From: Methylobacter sp.
Lineage (GTDB): Bacteria; Pseudomonadota; Gammaproteobacteria; Methylococcales; Methylomonadaceae
Length of the DNA: 64,000 bases
Direction: 5' to 3'
Assembly (NCBI RefSeq): GCF_030680395.1
Contig: NZ_JAUXVR010000044.1
Location: 124,001 to 188,000 of the forward strand
In this document: positions 37,328 to 47,311 of the stretch, piece after piece
Layout: each line of letters starts with the position of its first letter
How positions within the stretch are numbered: the first letter of the stretch is position 1
Notes under the pieces: model-generated
Databases searched by the model: none
What the model saw: the letters and a program-made list of their open reading frames with translations, nothing else
Told to the model about the DNA's origin: nothing
Made by a program: the position numbers and the translations under genes

Positions 37328-39223
37328 TCAAGAAGCCGGAAGTTGCGATACTTCCGGGGTTTTACTGCGGTCGCCTTTATCCAGCGCAATCTCGCTAACC
37401 GAGGATTGGTCGGCGTCTGCAACCGGCTCGGGCGGGTCAATCATTCGTCCTTGCATCAACGCATCAATCTGGTATTTGTCCAACGTCTCCCAATCCAGCA
37501 AGGCATGCGCCATGTTGTGCAGAATTTCGATATGATCTTTCAGGATTTGCTCGGCGCGTTGATAGTTGGTATCGATGACATGGCGGATTTCCTCGTCGAT
37601 GACTTGCGCCATTTTCTCGGACATCGGCTTGGCTTGCGGCCCCATATAGCTGCCTTCGCTATCGCCGTAATCCATAGGGCCGAGACGATCAGACAAGCCC
37701 CATTTGGTCACCATGTTGCGCGCCAATTGTGTCGCGCGTTCAATGTCGTTGGACGCGCCGGTGGTCACTTTATTTTTGCCGTAAATCAACGCTTCCGCGA
37801 CCCTGCCGCCAAACAGGCTGGAGATTTGGCCTTCCAGCTTATCTTTATTGGCACTGTATTGATCGCGTTCCGGCAAAAACATGGTGATGCCCAATGCGCC
37901 GCCGCGCGGCATGATGCTGACTTTATAAACCGGGTCGTGGTCGGGCACGATCCGGCCGACAATCGCATGACCGGCCTCGTGATAAGCGGTCATCAACAGG
38001 TCGTCCCTGCTCATCACCATGGTGCGTTTTTCCGCGCCCATGATCATTTTGTCGCGGGCCTTATCAAGGTTGTTCATGGTCACCTCGCGCTGATTAAGCC
38101 GGGCTGCGAACAACGCGCCTTCGTTAATCAGATTAGCCAGCTCGGCGCCTGAAAAGCCCGGCGTGCCGCGCGCCAAATCGTTGATGTTGACGTCATCGGC
38201 CAGCGGCACTTTATTGGCATGCACTTTGAGTATTTGTTCGCGGCCCTTGATGTCGGGCAAGCCGACCTGTACCTGGCGGTCGAAGCGGCCCGGTCTCAAT
38301 AAGGCTTTGTCGAGCACATCGGCGCGGTTGGTTGCGGCGATGACAATAATGCCCTCGTTGCCGCTGAAACCGTCCATTTCAACCAGCAACTGGTTCAGGG
38401 TTTGCTCGCGCTCGTCATTACCGCCGCCCGTACTGCCATTGCCGCGATGCCGACCTACCGCATCGATTTCATCGATAAAGATAATGCACGGCGCACGTTT
38501 TTTGGCTTCTACAAACATATCCCGCACCCTTGATGCGCCGACGCCGACAAACATTTCCACGAAATCGGAACCAGAGATGGAGAAGAACGGCACCCCGGCT
38601 TCACCGGCAATGGCTCTCGCCAGCAGTGTTTTACCAGTGCCCGGCGGACCTACCATTAATACGCCGCGCGGTATCTTGCCGCCCAATACTTCGTATTTGC
38701 CGGGATCTTTAAGAAAATCGACCATTTCCACAACATCCTCTTTGGCTTCTTCGACCCCGGCAACATCGGAAAAACGCACCTTGACCTGATCTTCGGCCAT
38801 CAACTTGGCGCGGCTTTTGCCGAAGCCCATTTGCCCAGCCCCTCCCGTTTGCTTACGCATGAAGTAAACCGCCAAGCCGATCAGCAACAGCATCGGCGCC
38901 CAGGAAATCAGGATTTGGGTAAAAGTCGAAGGCACTTGCGACTTTTCCACCTTGATCTTCACGCCATACTCCAACAACTCGTCTATCAGGCGCGGATCGT
39001 TGGGATTGTAAGTGGTAAAGCGCTCGCCATTACTGCGTCGGCCTTCTATATTAGTGCCGCTGATCACCACTTCCGAGATACTGCGACTGCGTATGCTCTC
39101 AATAAAGTCTGAATAGGCCACCGCGTAGTTTTCCTCATAATCCGGGGCGGTGCGATTGAAAATGCCAAATAACACCACGCCGATCACGCAAATGGCGACG
39201 ATACGAAAAATATATATTTTCAT
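37328..39223 (-). CDS. ftsH: ATP-dependent zinc metalloprotease FtsH
   Basis: About 631 residues: two N-terminal membrane helices around a periplasmic domain, an AAA+ module (Walker [20 protein letters not shown], Walker [35 protein letters not shown]), and a zinc protease site HEAGH. FtsH degrades misfolded membrane proteins and short-lived regulators such as RpoH in E. coli. The start ATG at 39223 has a GAGAGG ribosome site; an earlier in-frame start overlaps hflC. Unusually, it is co-operonic with hflK, hflC and an upstream sigma factor, so it may be a second, dedicated ftsH. Confidence 0.96.
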   Translation of the reverse strand: MKIYIFRIVAICVIGVVLFGIFNRTAPDYEENYAVAYSDFIESIRSRSISEVVISGTNIEGRRSNGERFTTYNPNDPRLIDELLEYGVKIKVEKSQVPSTFTQILISWAPMLLLIGLAVYFMRKQTGGAGQMGFGKSRAKLMAEDQVKVRFSDVAGVEEAKEDVVEMVDFLKDPGKYEVLGGKIPRGVLMVGPPGTGKTLLARAIAGEAGVPFFSISGSDFVEMFVGVGASRVRDMFVEAKKRAPCIIFIDEIDAVGRHRGNGSTGGGNDEREQTLNQLLVEMDGFSGNEGIIVIAATNRADVLDKALLRPGRFDRQVQVGLPDIKGREQILKVHANKVPLADDVNINDLARGTPGFSGAELANLINEGALFAARLNQREVTMNNLDKARDKMIMGAEKRTMVMSRDDLLMTAYHEAGHAIVGRIVPDHDPVYKVSIMPRGGALGITMFLPERDQYSANKDKLEGQISSLFGGRVAEALIYGKNKVTTGASNDIERATQLARNMVTKWGLSDRLGPMDYGDSEGSYMGPQAKPMSEKMAQVIDEEIRHVIDTNYQRAEQILKDHIEILHNMAHALLDWETLDKYQIDALMQGRMIDPPEPVADADQSSVSEIALDKGDRSKTPEVSQLPAS

Positions 39224-39246
39224 GTTTTTGCCTCTCCGCTTAACAG

Positions 39247-40107
39247 TCAATTTTCACGGCTAAAGTATTTGAAAAAATCGGAGTCCGGCTTCAGTACCAA
39301 CGTATCCTGGGTTTTTTCAAAGGCGGTCTGATAAGCCTGCAAGCTGCGGTAAAAAGCATAAAACTCGGCGTTTTTACCAAAACTTTTCGCATAAATATCA
39401 GCGGATTGGGCATCGCCGCGGCCGCGGATATTTTCGCCATCACGGCGGGCATTAGCCAGCATCACCTGTTTTTGCTTGTCGGCCTCGGCACTGATTTGCT
39501 CGGCGGTTTCCGCGCCTTGCGAACGAAATTCCCGCGCCACCCGTTCCCGTTCGGCGCGCATCCGCTGATACACCGAATTGCTGACTTCCTGCGGCAAATC
39601 GATACGCTTGATGCGAATATCGATCAGTTCAATGCCGAACTTGGCGGCCACCGGCGATAACTTGTTCAGTAAGGTGCGGCGCAGCTCGCTACGGTCTTCG
39701 GAGATCAGCTGTTTGATGGTGCGAATGCCGAACTCGCTACGCATCGCGTCCTTCATGATTTGGTCGAGGCGTAAATTGGCTTGATATTCATCGCCGCCGA
39801 CCGTGGTGTAAAAAAGACCCACATCACCGATTTGCCACGTGGCAAACGAATCAACAATTACATTCTTCTTTTCGGAGGTAAGAAAACGCTCGGACTTAGC
39901 GTCCAAGGTCAGCACACGCGCATCAAATGTACTGACATTATTAATGATGGGGGTCTTAACATGGAGTCCCGGTTTAAAGTCTGAAACGACCATTTCACCA
40001 AGACGAAACAAAATGGCTTTTTCATGTTCATTGACATAAAAAACCGATAGATAGGCCAGTATTAACAGGCTGAAACTGGCGGGCAACAAAATTTGTGTTC
40101 TGCTCAT
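39247..40107 (-). CDS. hflC: HflC, FtsH modulator (SPFH family)
   Basis: 286 residues: an N-terminal membrane helix ([20 protein letters not shown]) and an SPFH/prohibitin domain ([25 protein letters not shown]). HflC and HflK form a ring around FtsH and limit its access to substrates. It overlaps hflK by 4 bp and is followed by ftsH after 23 bp, an order that is not the usual E. coli hfq-hflX-hflK-hflC. Confidence 0.95.
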   Translation of the reverse strand: MSRTQILLPASFSLLILAYLSVFYVNEHEKAILFRLGEMVVSDFKPGLHVKTPIINNVSTFDARVLTLDAKSERFLTSEKKNVIVDSFATWQIGDVGLFYTTVGGDEYQANLRLDQIMKDAMRSEFGIRTIKQLISEDRSELRRTLLNKLSPVAAKFGIELIDIRIKRIDLPQEVSNSVYQRMRAERERVAREFRSQGAETAEQISAEADKQKQVMLANARRDGENIRGRGDAQSADIYAKSFGKNAEFYAFYRSLQAYQTAFEKTQDTLVLKPDSDFFKYFSREN

Positions 40108-41270
40108 GGTTTGCTCCGGCTGGGACGTAAGGCGTTACCGGCCGATTTTTGGCCGTTATTTTTGTCAATTGCGGCAGGCTCGCCAGTAATTTCCGCTTGC
40201 GGCGATTTACTCTCTGCCGCCGGATGCGATGCCGGATTTTGCAAAGGCATATACAGCTGAGGCGCACTTTGACCGGCATCGACAATCACCTTATTGGTAC
40301 TGCTGAACAGCTTTTCCTTGGCTTCCAGATACAAGCGTTTACGGGTAATGGCCGGGGCTTTTTCATATTCGACCAGCAATTGCTCGAAACGCTCGGTTTC
40401 GCCTTTGGCTTTAGCGACTTTTTCCGCCTCGTAGGCTTCCGCTTCCAGTAGCAAGCGAGACGCAGCGCCGCGTGCTTTGGGGATAATCTCGTTGCTGTAA
40501 GCTTCGGCTTCATTGATCAGGCGCTGTTTGTCTTCCCGTGCGCGGATCGCGTCTTCAAAAGCGCCCTGCACTTCTTCCGGCGGCTGGGCATCCTGCAGGT
40601 TGACGCTGGCAATAATGATTCCGGCCTTGTAATCATCCATTGCGGCCTGAATGTCGCGTTTGATCTGGGCGACAATCTCGCTACGGCCTTCGGTCAATAC
40701 AAAATCCATGTTGTTAGCGCCGATCACCGCGCGCTCGACGCTTTCGGTGAGCTGCTTCAGCGTTGCTTCGTTGTTCTTGACGTTAAAAAGGTAATCCCTG
40801 GCATTATTTATCTGGTATTGCACGGCAAGATGCACATTAACGATGTTTTCATCGGTAGTCAGCATCAACGACTCTTGCGCAATGCTGGTCGCCTTGCTGC
40901 CTCGACCGGTATCCCGATAACCGACTTCAATAAAACGTTGCTGCTCGACATTAATAATCGCGACTTTTTCTATCGGCGCGGGCATACGCCAATGCGGCCC
41001 CGGCTTGGTCGTTTCGCTGTAGGCACCAAAGCGGGAAACCACCCCGCGATTACCTTCGTCAACAATGTAAACGCCGCTCGCCAGCCAAATCAGCAACAAG
41101 CCGCCGCCAACTATTCCGCCCATTTTCGACACTGACAATTGATTTTTATAGCTGATAAAGTAGTCGGCCGATTTCCGGCAAAAGGCTTTCCAGTGTTTTT
41201 CAAACTCAAACTTCCAGTCCGGTTGCTGGGTTTGTTTGGTGGTATTGTGTTTTTCTGATGACATAATCAC
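40104..41270 (-). CDS. hflK: HflK, FtsH modulator (SPFH family)
   Basis: 388 residues: a cytoplasmic N-terminus, one membrane helix (MGGIVGGGLLLIWLASGVYI), the SPFH domain (GPHWRMPAPIEKVAIINVEQ) and a helical C-terminal region (SAQLY-type tail, Pro/Lys-rich end). It pairs with HflC to regulate FtsH. It starts 29 bp after the sigma factor gene with a strong GGAGGAG ribosome site, so the sigma factor and protease complex are very likely transcribed together. Confidence 0.95.
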   Translation of the reverse strand: MIMSSEKHNTTKQTQQPDWKFEFEKHWKAFCRKSADYFISYKNQLSVSKMGGIVGGGLLLIWLASGVYIVDEGNRGVVSRFGAYSETTKPGPHWRMPAPIEKVAIINVEQQRFIEVGYRDTGRGSKATSIAQESLMLTTDENIVNVHLAVQYQINNARDYLFNVKNNEATLKQLTESVERAVIGANNMDFVLTEGRSEIVAQIKRDIQAAMDDYKAGIIIASVNLQDAQPPEEVQGAFEDAIRAREDKQRLINEAEAYSNEIIPKARGAASRLLLEAEAYEAEKVAKAKGETERFEQLLVEYEKAPAITRKRLYLEAKEKLFSSTNKVIVDAGQSAPQLYMPLQNPASHPAAESKSPQAEITGEPAAIDKNNGQKSAGNALRPSRSKP

Positions 41271-41299
41271 TCCTCCTGTTGCTGTGGCGCGATCTGGTT

Positions 41300-42472
41300 T
41301 TAGTAGCTGTCGTTGGGCTCAAGGAACAGCATCAGGTCGTAACCGAACTGGTTTTTAAGTTTCTTTAACGCTTCATTTTGTATCTGCCTGACTCTCTCCC
41401 GGCTTACCTGTAGTTGATCGGCAATGGCCTGTAAGGTCATTTCCGTGTGATTTTTCAGTCCGAAACGCATATTAAGGATCGCCGCTTCTTTTTCCGGCAA
41501 CGTCGCGACAACCTGATCGAGATACTGGCCTAAATTGTGATCAATCAATTCATCCAACGGCAGCGCGAATTGCTGTTGTTTCATGCGCGCCATCAACGCC
41601 TGGCCTTCATCTTCTTCGGTATCTACGGCCGCATCCAGGGAATGGGTAGCCTGGTAATAACTTCTGATGGTTTTGATTTCGCCTTCGCTTAAATCGCATA
41701 GCACTTTCAATTGTTCGATACTGGGCCAGCGCTCGGTTTGCAGATAAGCGTTGCGCATCGCTTCAAACACCGCGCAAGCCCTTTCCGCCAACGCCACCGG
41801 CAGGCGCACGATTTTTTCCTGTTTAACAATCAGCCTCGAGATAGCCTGTTTGATCCAGGGAATCGCATAGGTCGAAAACTGATAACCGCGATAAGGATCG
41901 AAACGGTCTACTGCCTTGATCAAACCGATTACGCCCTCCTGCAGCAAATCATCAAAACTCAGCACCGTGGTTTTGTGTTTGTGGGCGACAAATGCCGCCA
42001 AGCGAATATTATTGGCGATCATTTGCTGTCTAAGCCGCTGCAAGGTTTGAGACGCTCGACCAAGCTTGAGCCGATATTCGTTAAAACCATGCCAAGGCTT
42101 AGTCATGGCCATAAACAAACCGGATACCTCAATTAAAAAACTCGGTAAAAAGCGCAGACTGAGTAACGCAGATCTGGCATCGGAGTTTTCCAGCAAATAC
42201 TGGACAGTTTGACTAAGGTTAGGCTGTACAAAATCGGCACCTTGTACAATAATCGCATTGACAGTTTTGTCGCTGACGATTTCAGAAATATCCAGTCCGC
42301 GGCCCAAATGGGACAGGCACTGCTTGAGTAATAATGTCGACGCTTCATCTTCTGCCAACAACAGCAACAGCAGATCCTGTCTGGCCTGCTCCATCTCTAT
42401 CGCAAGCGCAAGCGGTTCTGCTTGGCTTACCGAAGCGGTTGGATGAGCAGCATTAAGTACGACTTCTGTCAT
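41300..42472 (-). CDS. Alternative sigma-70-family factor
   Basis: 390 residues. After a divergent N-terminal part (residues 1-150), sigma region 2 spans about 153-223 (FDDLLQEGVIGLIKAVDRFD, then YQFSTYAIPWIKQAISRLI), region 3 about 223-300 and region 4 about 318-375 (TLQAIADQLQVSRERVRQIQ). RpoD-like factors normally have TYATWWIRQA at region 2.4; here it reads TYAIPWIKQA, so one of the two Trp residues is Pro. This suggests altered promoter opening. It is first gene of the hflK-hflC-ftsH operon and divergent from a B12-type regulator. Confidence 0.9.
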   Translation of the reverse strand: MTEVVLNAAHPTASVSQAEPLALAIEMEQARQDLLLLLLAEDEASTLLLKQCLSHLGRGLDISEIVSDKTVNAIIVQGADFVQPNLSQTVQYLLENSDARSALLSLRFLPSFLIEVSGLFMAMTKPWHGFNEYRLKLGRASQTLQRLRQQMIANNIRLAAFVAHKHKTTVLSFDDLLQEGVIGLIKAVDRFDPYRGYQFSTYAIPWIKQAISRLIVKQEKIVRLPVALAERACAVFEAMRNAYLQTERWPSIEQLKVLCDLSEGEIKTIRSYYQATHSLDAAVDTEEDEGQALMARMKQQQFALPLDELIDHNLGQYLDQVVATLPEKEAAILNMRFGLKNHTEMTLQAIADQLQVSRERVRQIQNEALKKLKNQFGYDLMLFLEPNDSY

Positions 42473-42508
42473 GGCTTGATCCGTTAATGTTTTTTAAACC
42501 TGGCAATA

Positions 42509-42564
42509 AAATTACTCCAAATGTACAATATTTGTCAACAATTATTCTATACAAAACATAAACA
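42509..42564. promoter_or_regulatory. Divergent sigma/LitR promoter region
   Basis: For the sigma gene (minus strand) a promoter reads TTGACA (42533-42538) with an 18-nt spacer to TAATTT (42509-42514). The spacer holds the palindrome TGTACA (42522-42527). TGT motifs at 42522 and 42533 are 11 bp apart, and more ACA-containing motifs run into the regulator start. Long spacers and ACA/TGT repeats suit MerR-type or CarH-type control, so the regulator may act on both genes. Confidence 0.5.
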
Positions 42565-43467
42565 ATGTATTCAATTAAAGCCATTACTCTTTTGACCGGA
42601 CTGACTGCCGAAACCCTGCGGGCCTGGGAACGCCGTTACGCAAGCATCACCCCGGCGCGTAGCGACAATGGCCGCCGCCTGTATTCGCAACAGGATATGG
42701 AAAAACTGATGCTACTCGCCGAACTGACGCGTAGCGGCCACACCATCAGTAAAATCGCCGGCTTGAATTGCGAGGCGTTGCGCGACCTGCAACAACAATC
42801 AAAAGCCGCGCATAAAGATTCGTCGCATCCGCTGCTGGACCAGATTATTGAAGCGCTCATGGCCTATCGTATCGACCGTTGCGAGCAGTTGTTGAAGCGC
42901 GCTCTGGTAGCTAGCGAGCCCTTGGAATACGCTCGTGACATTTTATTGCCCGCGCTGAAAAAAGTAGGTGAACTTTGGCATGAAGAAAAATTAAGCATCG
43001 CCCAGGAACACATGTTTACTTGTTGCGTCAACCGCATCGTGCTGAGCATGGTCAACAACCTGCAAAATGCGTCAACCAACAGCCCGACCATGCTGTTCGC
43101 CACCCCGAGTAACGAGCCCCATGAATGCGGCATTCTGTTAAGCTGCTTGCTGGCGGCCGTTCAGCAATACCGCTGCTTTTTTCTGGGAGCGAATTTACCC
43201 GGCAAGGATATTGTCGAAGCGATCCACCATTTACAACCCGACATCATCGTTATCGGTTTGGTGAAAACACCGCCGGAACCGATAACCATTGAACAATTGC
43301 AAATCGTCATCACAGCAAAAGAAACTGCGGCCTCGACTGTCTGGATAGGTGGCGATGGCGCCCGATACTGGCATCCAGGTGCCACATTGCCAGGCTGCGA
43401 ACTCATCACAGATATCAATCATTTTTATAACAAAGCCCAGCAATGGATGCTGCTGGATAAGACTTAA
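42565..43467 (+). CDS. MerR-family regulator with B12-binding domain (LitR/CarH-like)
   Basis: 300 residues: MerR DNA-binding domain (residues 1-70, AETLRAWERRYASITPARSD) and a C-terminal cobalamin domain. The signature residues of CarH-type adenosylcobalamin photoreceptors are present: W138-H139 ten residues before E148-H149 (LWHEEKLSIAQEH), and E184-x-H186-x-x-G189 (EPHECG), the lower ligand. In known members light breaks the Co-C bond and releases DNA. It is divergent from the sigma-HflKC-FtsH operon with 92 bp between the starts. Light sensing here is inferred from residues, not shown. Confidence 0.88.
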   Translation: MYSIKAITLLTGLTAETLRAWERRYASITPARSDNGRRLYSQQDMEKLMLLAELTRSGHTISKIAGLNCEALRDLQQQSKAAHKDSSHPLLDQIIEALMAYRIDRCEQLLKRALVASEPLEYARDILLPALKKVGELWHEEKLSIAQEHMFTCCVNRIVLSMVNNLQNASTNSPTMLFATPSNEPHECGILLSCLLAAVQQYRCFFLGANLPGKDIVEAIHHLQPDIIVIGLVKTPPEPITIEQLQIVITAKETAASTVWIGGDGARYWHPGATLPGCELITDINHFYNKAQQWMLLDKT

Positions 43468-43649
43468 TTCGCATTCCCCGGTGAACAAGCAAAAATAGGC
43501 GGTGCAGGATTTCAATGTGCGGCAATCATATATTGAAAGATAAATGTTTGTATAATAATGACTTTCTATGAAGCTATAGGTTTTTACTATACCTTACCTT
43601 TATTCTTATACTGGAGCCGTTCTGATAGAAACACCGCAAATCTGATCTT

Positions 43650-43727
43650 TTTCGGCGGCCTAACCCGGATATCCTCATTTTTACAGCAAAGCCCGGCAGT
43701 GGATGGATGCTACTGGATAAGGCTTAA
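43650..43727 (+). pseudogene. Degenerate copy of the 3' end of the LitR-like gene
   Basis: TTTACAGCAAAGCCCGGCAGTGG and GCTACTGGATAAGGCTTAA repeat, with substitutions and a 4-bp insertion, the end of the upstream regulator gene (43431-43467: AACAAAGCCCAGCAATGG...GCTGCTGGATAAGACTTAA). In frame it reads FYSKARQWMDATG then stop, against FYNKAQQWMLLDKT in the intact gene. It is probably the remains of a second tandem regulator. Confidence 0.7.
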
Positions 43728-43778
43728 CGCTATGCCTTTTATCAGATCCAAACTTGTCAAGCATCGCTTTGATTCAAA

Positions 43779-46424
43779 ATGCACCGGCATGACCAATTCG
43801 ATATAATTAATTTATCCGATCAAAATACAGTTCAACTTGAATTCAACGCCGCCATGAAAGATGCTCAAATATCCAGGCTTAAAAAGCTGTTTGAACTTAG
43901 CTTGACGTTATCGGGTGACCCCATGGAAATATTCCAGCATGCAGCCAAAATGATCGGTGAATTGCTGGAAGTCAAAATTGTTTGCTTGTCCGAAATACAA
44001 GGGGAACAGCTCAATTTTCTGGCCGTGTGTATGGATGGAGAAATATACAGCAATGCCGGTTCATGCCTGCTTGCAATTACCCCTTGCGCAACAGTTGAGC
44101 AATCGAAAGATATTCAAGTCTATGATCGGGTAAAAGAGCTTTTCCCCGAAGCGGCTTTTCTCCAAGACCATAACGCCGTTGCTTACTGCGGTTTCCCTTC
44201 GCTGGATAACCATGGCAAAGTGGTCGCGGTTACTTGCCTGCTGGACGATAAACCGCATGACTTTACCAGTGAGGACCAAGCGGTTCTGCGTATCATCGGC
44301 CAGCGCATCGGTATGGAGATCGAGCGGAAGCATAATCTTGAAGAAAAAGAGCGGGTCAGTGAAATTCTTCGATTAAACGAGGACAGGTTGCATCAAGCAA
44401 CGCGTGTCTCCGGAACAGGTATTTTCGAACAAAACTATTGCAACGATTCAATCTATTGTTCCCCTGAACTACGCACCCACTTTGGATGGAAGGCCGATGA
44501 ACTCGTGACTGCGCAGACATTTTCCGCCAGTATTCATCCGGAAGACAAGAAGCGGGTTATCGAAGCTATCCGGCATGTTCAAACTCCATCCGGGAACGGC
44601 CTGCTCGACATCGACTACAGGATTTTTCGTCAAGGCGCCGAAATTCGGTGGCTGACAACACGGTCGCAAACATTCTTCAAAACGGATGGAGAAGCCTGTC
44701 GAGCCGTTCGCACCGTAGGCGCCGTACGCGACATTACCAAGAAAAAACTTGCAGAACAGGAGCAACGTATTTTCGCTACTGCATTTCAAACTCAGGAAGG
44801 CATTATCGTTACCGATGCAAACCAGATTATTGTCCGCGTCAATCAAGCCTTTACAAACATCACCGGCTACTCAACGGAAGAAGCGATCGGTAACAGACCC
44901 TCCATGCTTAAATCCGGCCGCCACGATAGTCTTTTCTACCATGAAATACACAAAATCCTGGATAGTGAGGGGTACTGGCAAGGTGAAATTCTGGATCGAC
45001 ATAAAGATGGGCACACCTACCCAAAATGGCTGACAATTACTGCCGTTAAGGACGGCGATGATAAAACCACTCATTATGTGGGCAATTTTTCTGACATCAC
45101 CGAACGTAAACGCGCCGAGGAACATATTCATTATCTGGCAAATTTCGATCCGCTGACCGGATTGCCGAACCGCGCTCAACTGAATGATCATCTTAACTAT
45201 GCCCTCAGCCTGGCGAAACGCAGCAACGGGCATTTGGCCTTGATGTTCCTCGATCTCGACCACTTCAAAGATATCAATGACTCGCTCGGCCACAGCATCG
45301 GCGATGTCTTGTTGATTGAGTTGTCCAAGCGTTTGCGCATGGCATTGCGCGAGGAAGATACGGTAACGCGCTTGGGCGGGGACGAATTCATTTTGTTATT
45401 ACCCGGCGTCGATGCCATTGGCGCGGCGCATGTGGCGCAAAAGCTACTGAACACCATTGCCGAGTCTTACCGGATTGAGCATTATGACCTGGCTCTGACC
45501 GCATCGGTTGGCATTGCGCTCTATCCTGAAGATGGCGAGAACCTGGAAGCACTCTCCAAAAGCGCCGATACCGCGATGTACCGTGCCAAACAGGAAGGCC
45601 GCCAATGCTATCGCTTTTTTACCCAGGAAATGCAAGCAAGCTCGGCACGCAATCTGCAATTGGTGAATGCGCTACGTCATGCGCTGGAACGCGACCAATT
45701 ACAGGTCTATTACCAGCCGCAAGTTTCCATGCGAGAGGACCGCATTATCGGGGCGGAGGCCTTGTTGCGCTGGCAGCATCCCGAATTGGGCGGGGTGTCT
45801 CCGGCAGAATTTATTCCTGTCGCGGAAGGCAGCGGGCTGATCCTGCCGATCGGCGAATGGGTATTACGGTGCGCCGTGCGGCAGGCAAAAGTCTGGATGG
45901 ATGAGGGTTTCGGCCCGCTGGTTATGGCCGTGAACCTGTCCGCGGTGCAGTTTCGTCATCCCGATTTGCCGGAGCTGGTCACGCGCATACTCGACGAAGA
46001 GGGCTTGCCGCCCGAGTATCTGGAGCTGGAGCTGACCGAAGGCGTGGCAATGCACAACCCGCAAGGCGCCATCGCCGTGATGAACAATCTGCACGAGCGC
46101 GGTATTCGTATGTCGATCGATGATTTCGGCACCGGTTATTCCTCGCTGAGCTATCTGAAGAAATTCAAGGTGTACAAACTCAAGATCGACCAGTCCTTTG
46201 TCCGCGACATCAGTACCGATCCGGAAGACAAGGCCATCGTCAGCGCCATTATCAACCTGGCGAAGAGTCTTGGCCTGAAAATCATTGCCGAAGGCGTGGA
46301 AACGGCAGGGCAGCAAGCGTTCCTGCACGAACAGGGTTGTGATGAGATGCAAGGTTATCTATTCAGCAAACCGGTATCGGCTGAGCAGCTTGATGCATTG
46401 CTGAAGCAGGGCTTTGCTGTTTGA
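43779..46424 (+). CDS. GAF-PAS-PAS-GGDEF-EAL protein
   Basis: 881 residues: a GAF-like domain (about 30-180), two PAS domains (about 195-440), GGDEF (about 455-615) and EAL (about 625-875). The cyclase motif is intact (TRLGGDEFILLL, with REED I-site), as is the phosphodiesterase motif (GAEALLRWQHPELGGVS, DDFGTGYSSLSYL). It may make or break c-di-GMP depending on input. No membrane helix is visible. The start at 43779 lacks a good ribosome site; M26 (43854) is an alternative. Its neighbours do not indicate a partner. Confidence 0.92.
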   Translation: MHRHDQFDIINLSDQNTVQLEFNAAMKDAQISRLKKLFELSLTLSGDPMEIFQHAAKMIGELLEVKIVCLSEIQGEQLNFLAVCMDGEIYSNAGSCLLAITPCATVEQSKDIQVYDRVKELFPEAAFLQDHNAVAYCGFPSLDNHGKVVAVTCLLDDKPHDFTSEDQAVLRIIGQRIGMEIERKHNLEEKERVSEILRLNEDRLHQATRVSGTGIFEQNYCNDSIYCSPELRTHFGWKADELVTAQTFSASIHPEDKKRVIEAIRHVQTPSGNGLLDIDYRIFRQGAEIRWLTTRSQTFFKTDGEACRAVRTVGAVRDITKKKLAEQEQRIFATAFQTQEGIIVTDANQIIVRVNQAFTNITGYSTEEAIGNRPSMLKSGRHDSLFYHEIHKILDSEGYWQGEILDRHKDGHTYPKWLTITAVKDGDDKTTHYVGNFSDITERKRAEEHIHYLANFDPLTGLPNRAQLNDHLNYALSLAKRSNGHLALMFLDLDHFKDINDSLGHSIGDVLLIELSKRLRMALREEDTVTRLGGDEFILLLPGVDAIGAAHVAQKLLNTIAESYRIEHYDLALTASVGIALYPEDGENLEALSKSADTAMYRAKQEGRQCYRFFTQEMQASSARNLQLVNALRHALERDQLQVYYQPQVSMREDRIIGAEALLRWQHPELGGVSPAEFIPVAEGSGLILPIGEWVLRCAVRQAKVWMDEGFGPLVMAVNLSAVQFRHPDLPELVTRILDEEGLPPEYLELELTEGVAMHNPQGAIAVMNNLHERGIRMSIDDFGTGYSSLSYLKKFKVYKLKIDQSFVRDISTDPEDKAIVSAIINLAKSLGLKIIAEGVETAGQQAFLHEQGCDEMQGYLFSKPVSAEQLDALLKQGFAV

Positions 46425-46607
46425 TTATTTCACCAAGCCTGACGGTGATGGCTCAGCAAGCCCCTCGGGGCGAGACGAGAGCCCTATCTTTATCGTTAAG
46501 CTGAAACTGGTCTTTAAATCGGTCAAATCAAGCACAGAACGTTAAGTCTGGCTGGACCGCCGGATAAAGCCATTCGATTTTTCCGCGCTTATTATCGCCA
46601 ACAATCT

Positions 46608-47162
46608 TTAACTTTCCTTTTTTAAACCGTTTACCCCAACAAATCCAAGCACCAAAACCAATAACCCGCCGGCAATCATCACCAGTATTTTAGTCATCGG
46701 AATACCCACCAAAAATACAAAGCGCTGTTCCTGGCTATTACCGGAACCCTCTTTCAACATCACATTAAGCCTGTAGATACCGCGCTGCCGGATAGTTTGC
46801 GAAATTGAAGCAAGACCTGTATCTATAGGCTGCTCAGCTTGCTGTTTAATCACGGTAAAAGCCTCGGCGGGATTTAACCACGAAGTCAATGCCGCCAATT
46901 CCAGTGTAACCAAGGTCTTGTTCCGCCCCTCTTCCAATGGTTCCACCGCCAGCACTATTTGTCCAAGCTCAGGAAAAAAATGGCAGAAGTGTTTCCCTTC
47001 CAGTTCGGGCTGAAATTGGTAACCGCTTATTCGCAAGCGAGTATCGCCCACAGTCAGAAAACAACTATTGTTGTGATCTACTCCGGCATGAGCAAATACC
47101 GGTTGATAAAACATTAAACTAAAAAGCGCGCTGATCAGTAACAGTATCGTCAAACGTTTCAA
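46608..47162 (-). CDS. Unknown exported protein with C-terminal anchor
   Basis: 184 residues. A signal peptide (LTILLLISALFSLMFYQPVFA then HAGVDHNNSC) is followed by a periplasmic domain and one C-terminal membrane helix (KILVMIAGGLLVLVLGFVG). I do not recognise a family. The mature start HAGVDH with His and two Cys (SCFLTVG and HFCHFF) could bind metal, but this is conjecture. It is divergent from the Pat gene. Confidence 0.75.
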   Translation of the reverse strand: MKRLTILLLISALFSLMFYQPVFAHAGVDHNNSCFLTVGDTRLRISGYQFQPELEGKHFCHFFPELGQIVLAVEPLEEGRNKTLVTLELAALTSWLNPAEAFTVIKQQAEQPIDTGLASISQTIRQRGIYRLNVMLKEGSGNSQEQRFVFLVGIPMTKILVMIAGGLLVLVLGFVGVNGLKKES

Positions 47163-47311
47163 AATACTTTCCGCCCATTCAAAGAGACTAGTGTATCAAT
47201 TTATGGCGCCGCTTATGGCTCCGTCATTAAAATTTAATCGGGTCAACAGGCTAACAATGCTAGAATTTTCGCTATAAACCGTATTTTCTTTCCGTTATTT
47301 CTGGAGCATCA

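Noticed and set aside
43558-43806. 82-codon plus-strand frame between the LitR-like gene and the GGDEF-EAL gene
   Set aside because: No ribosome site, and its middle is the decayed copy of the regulator end read in another frame.
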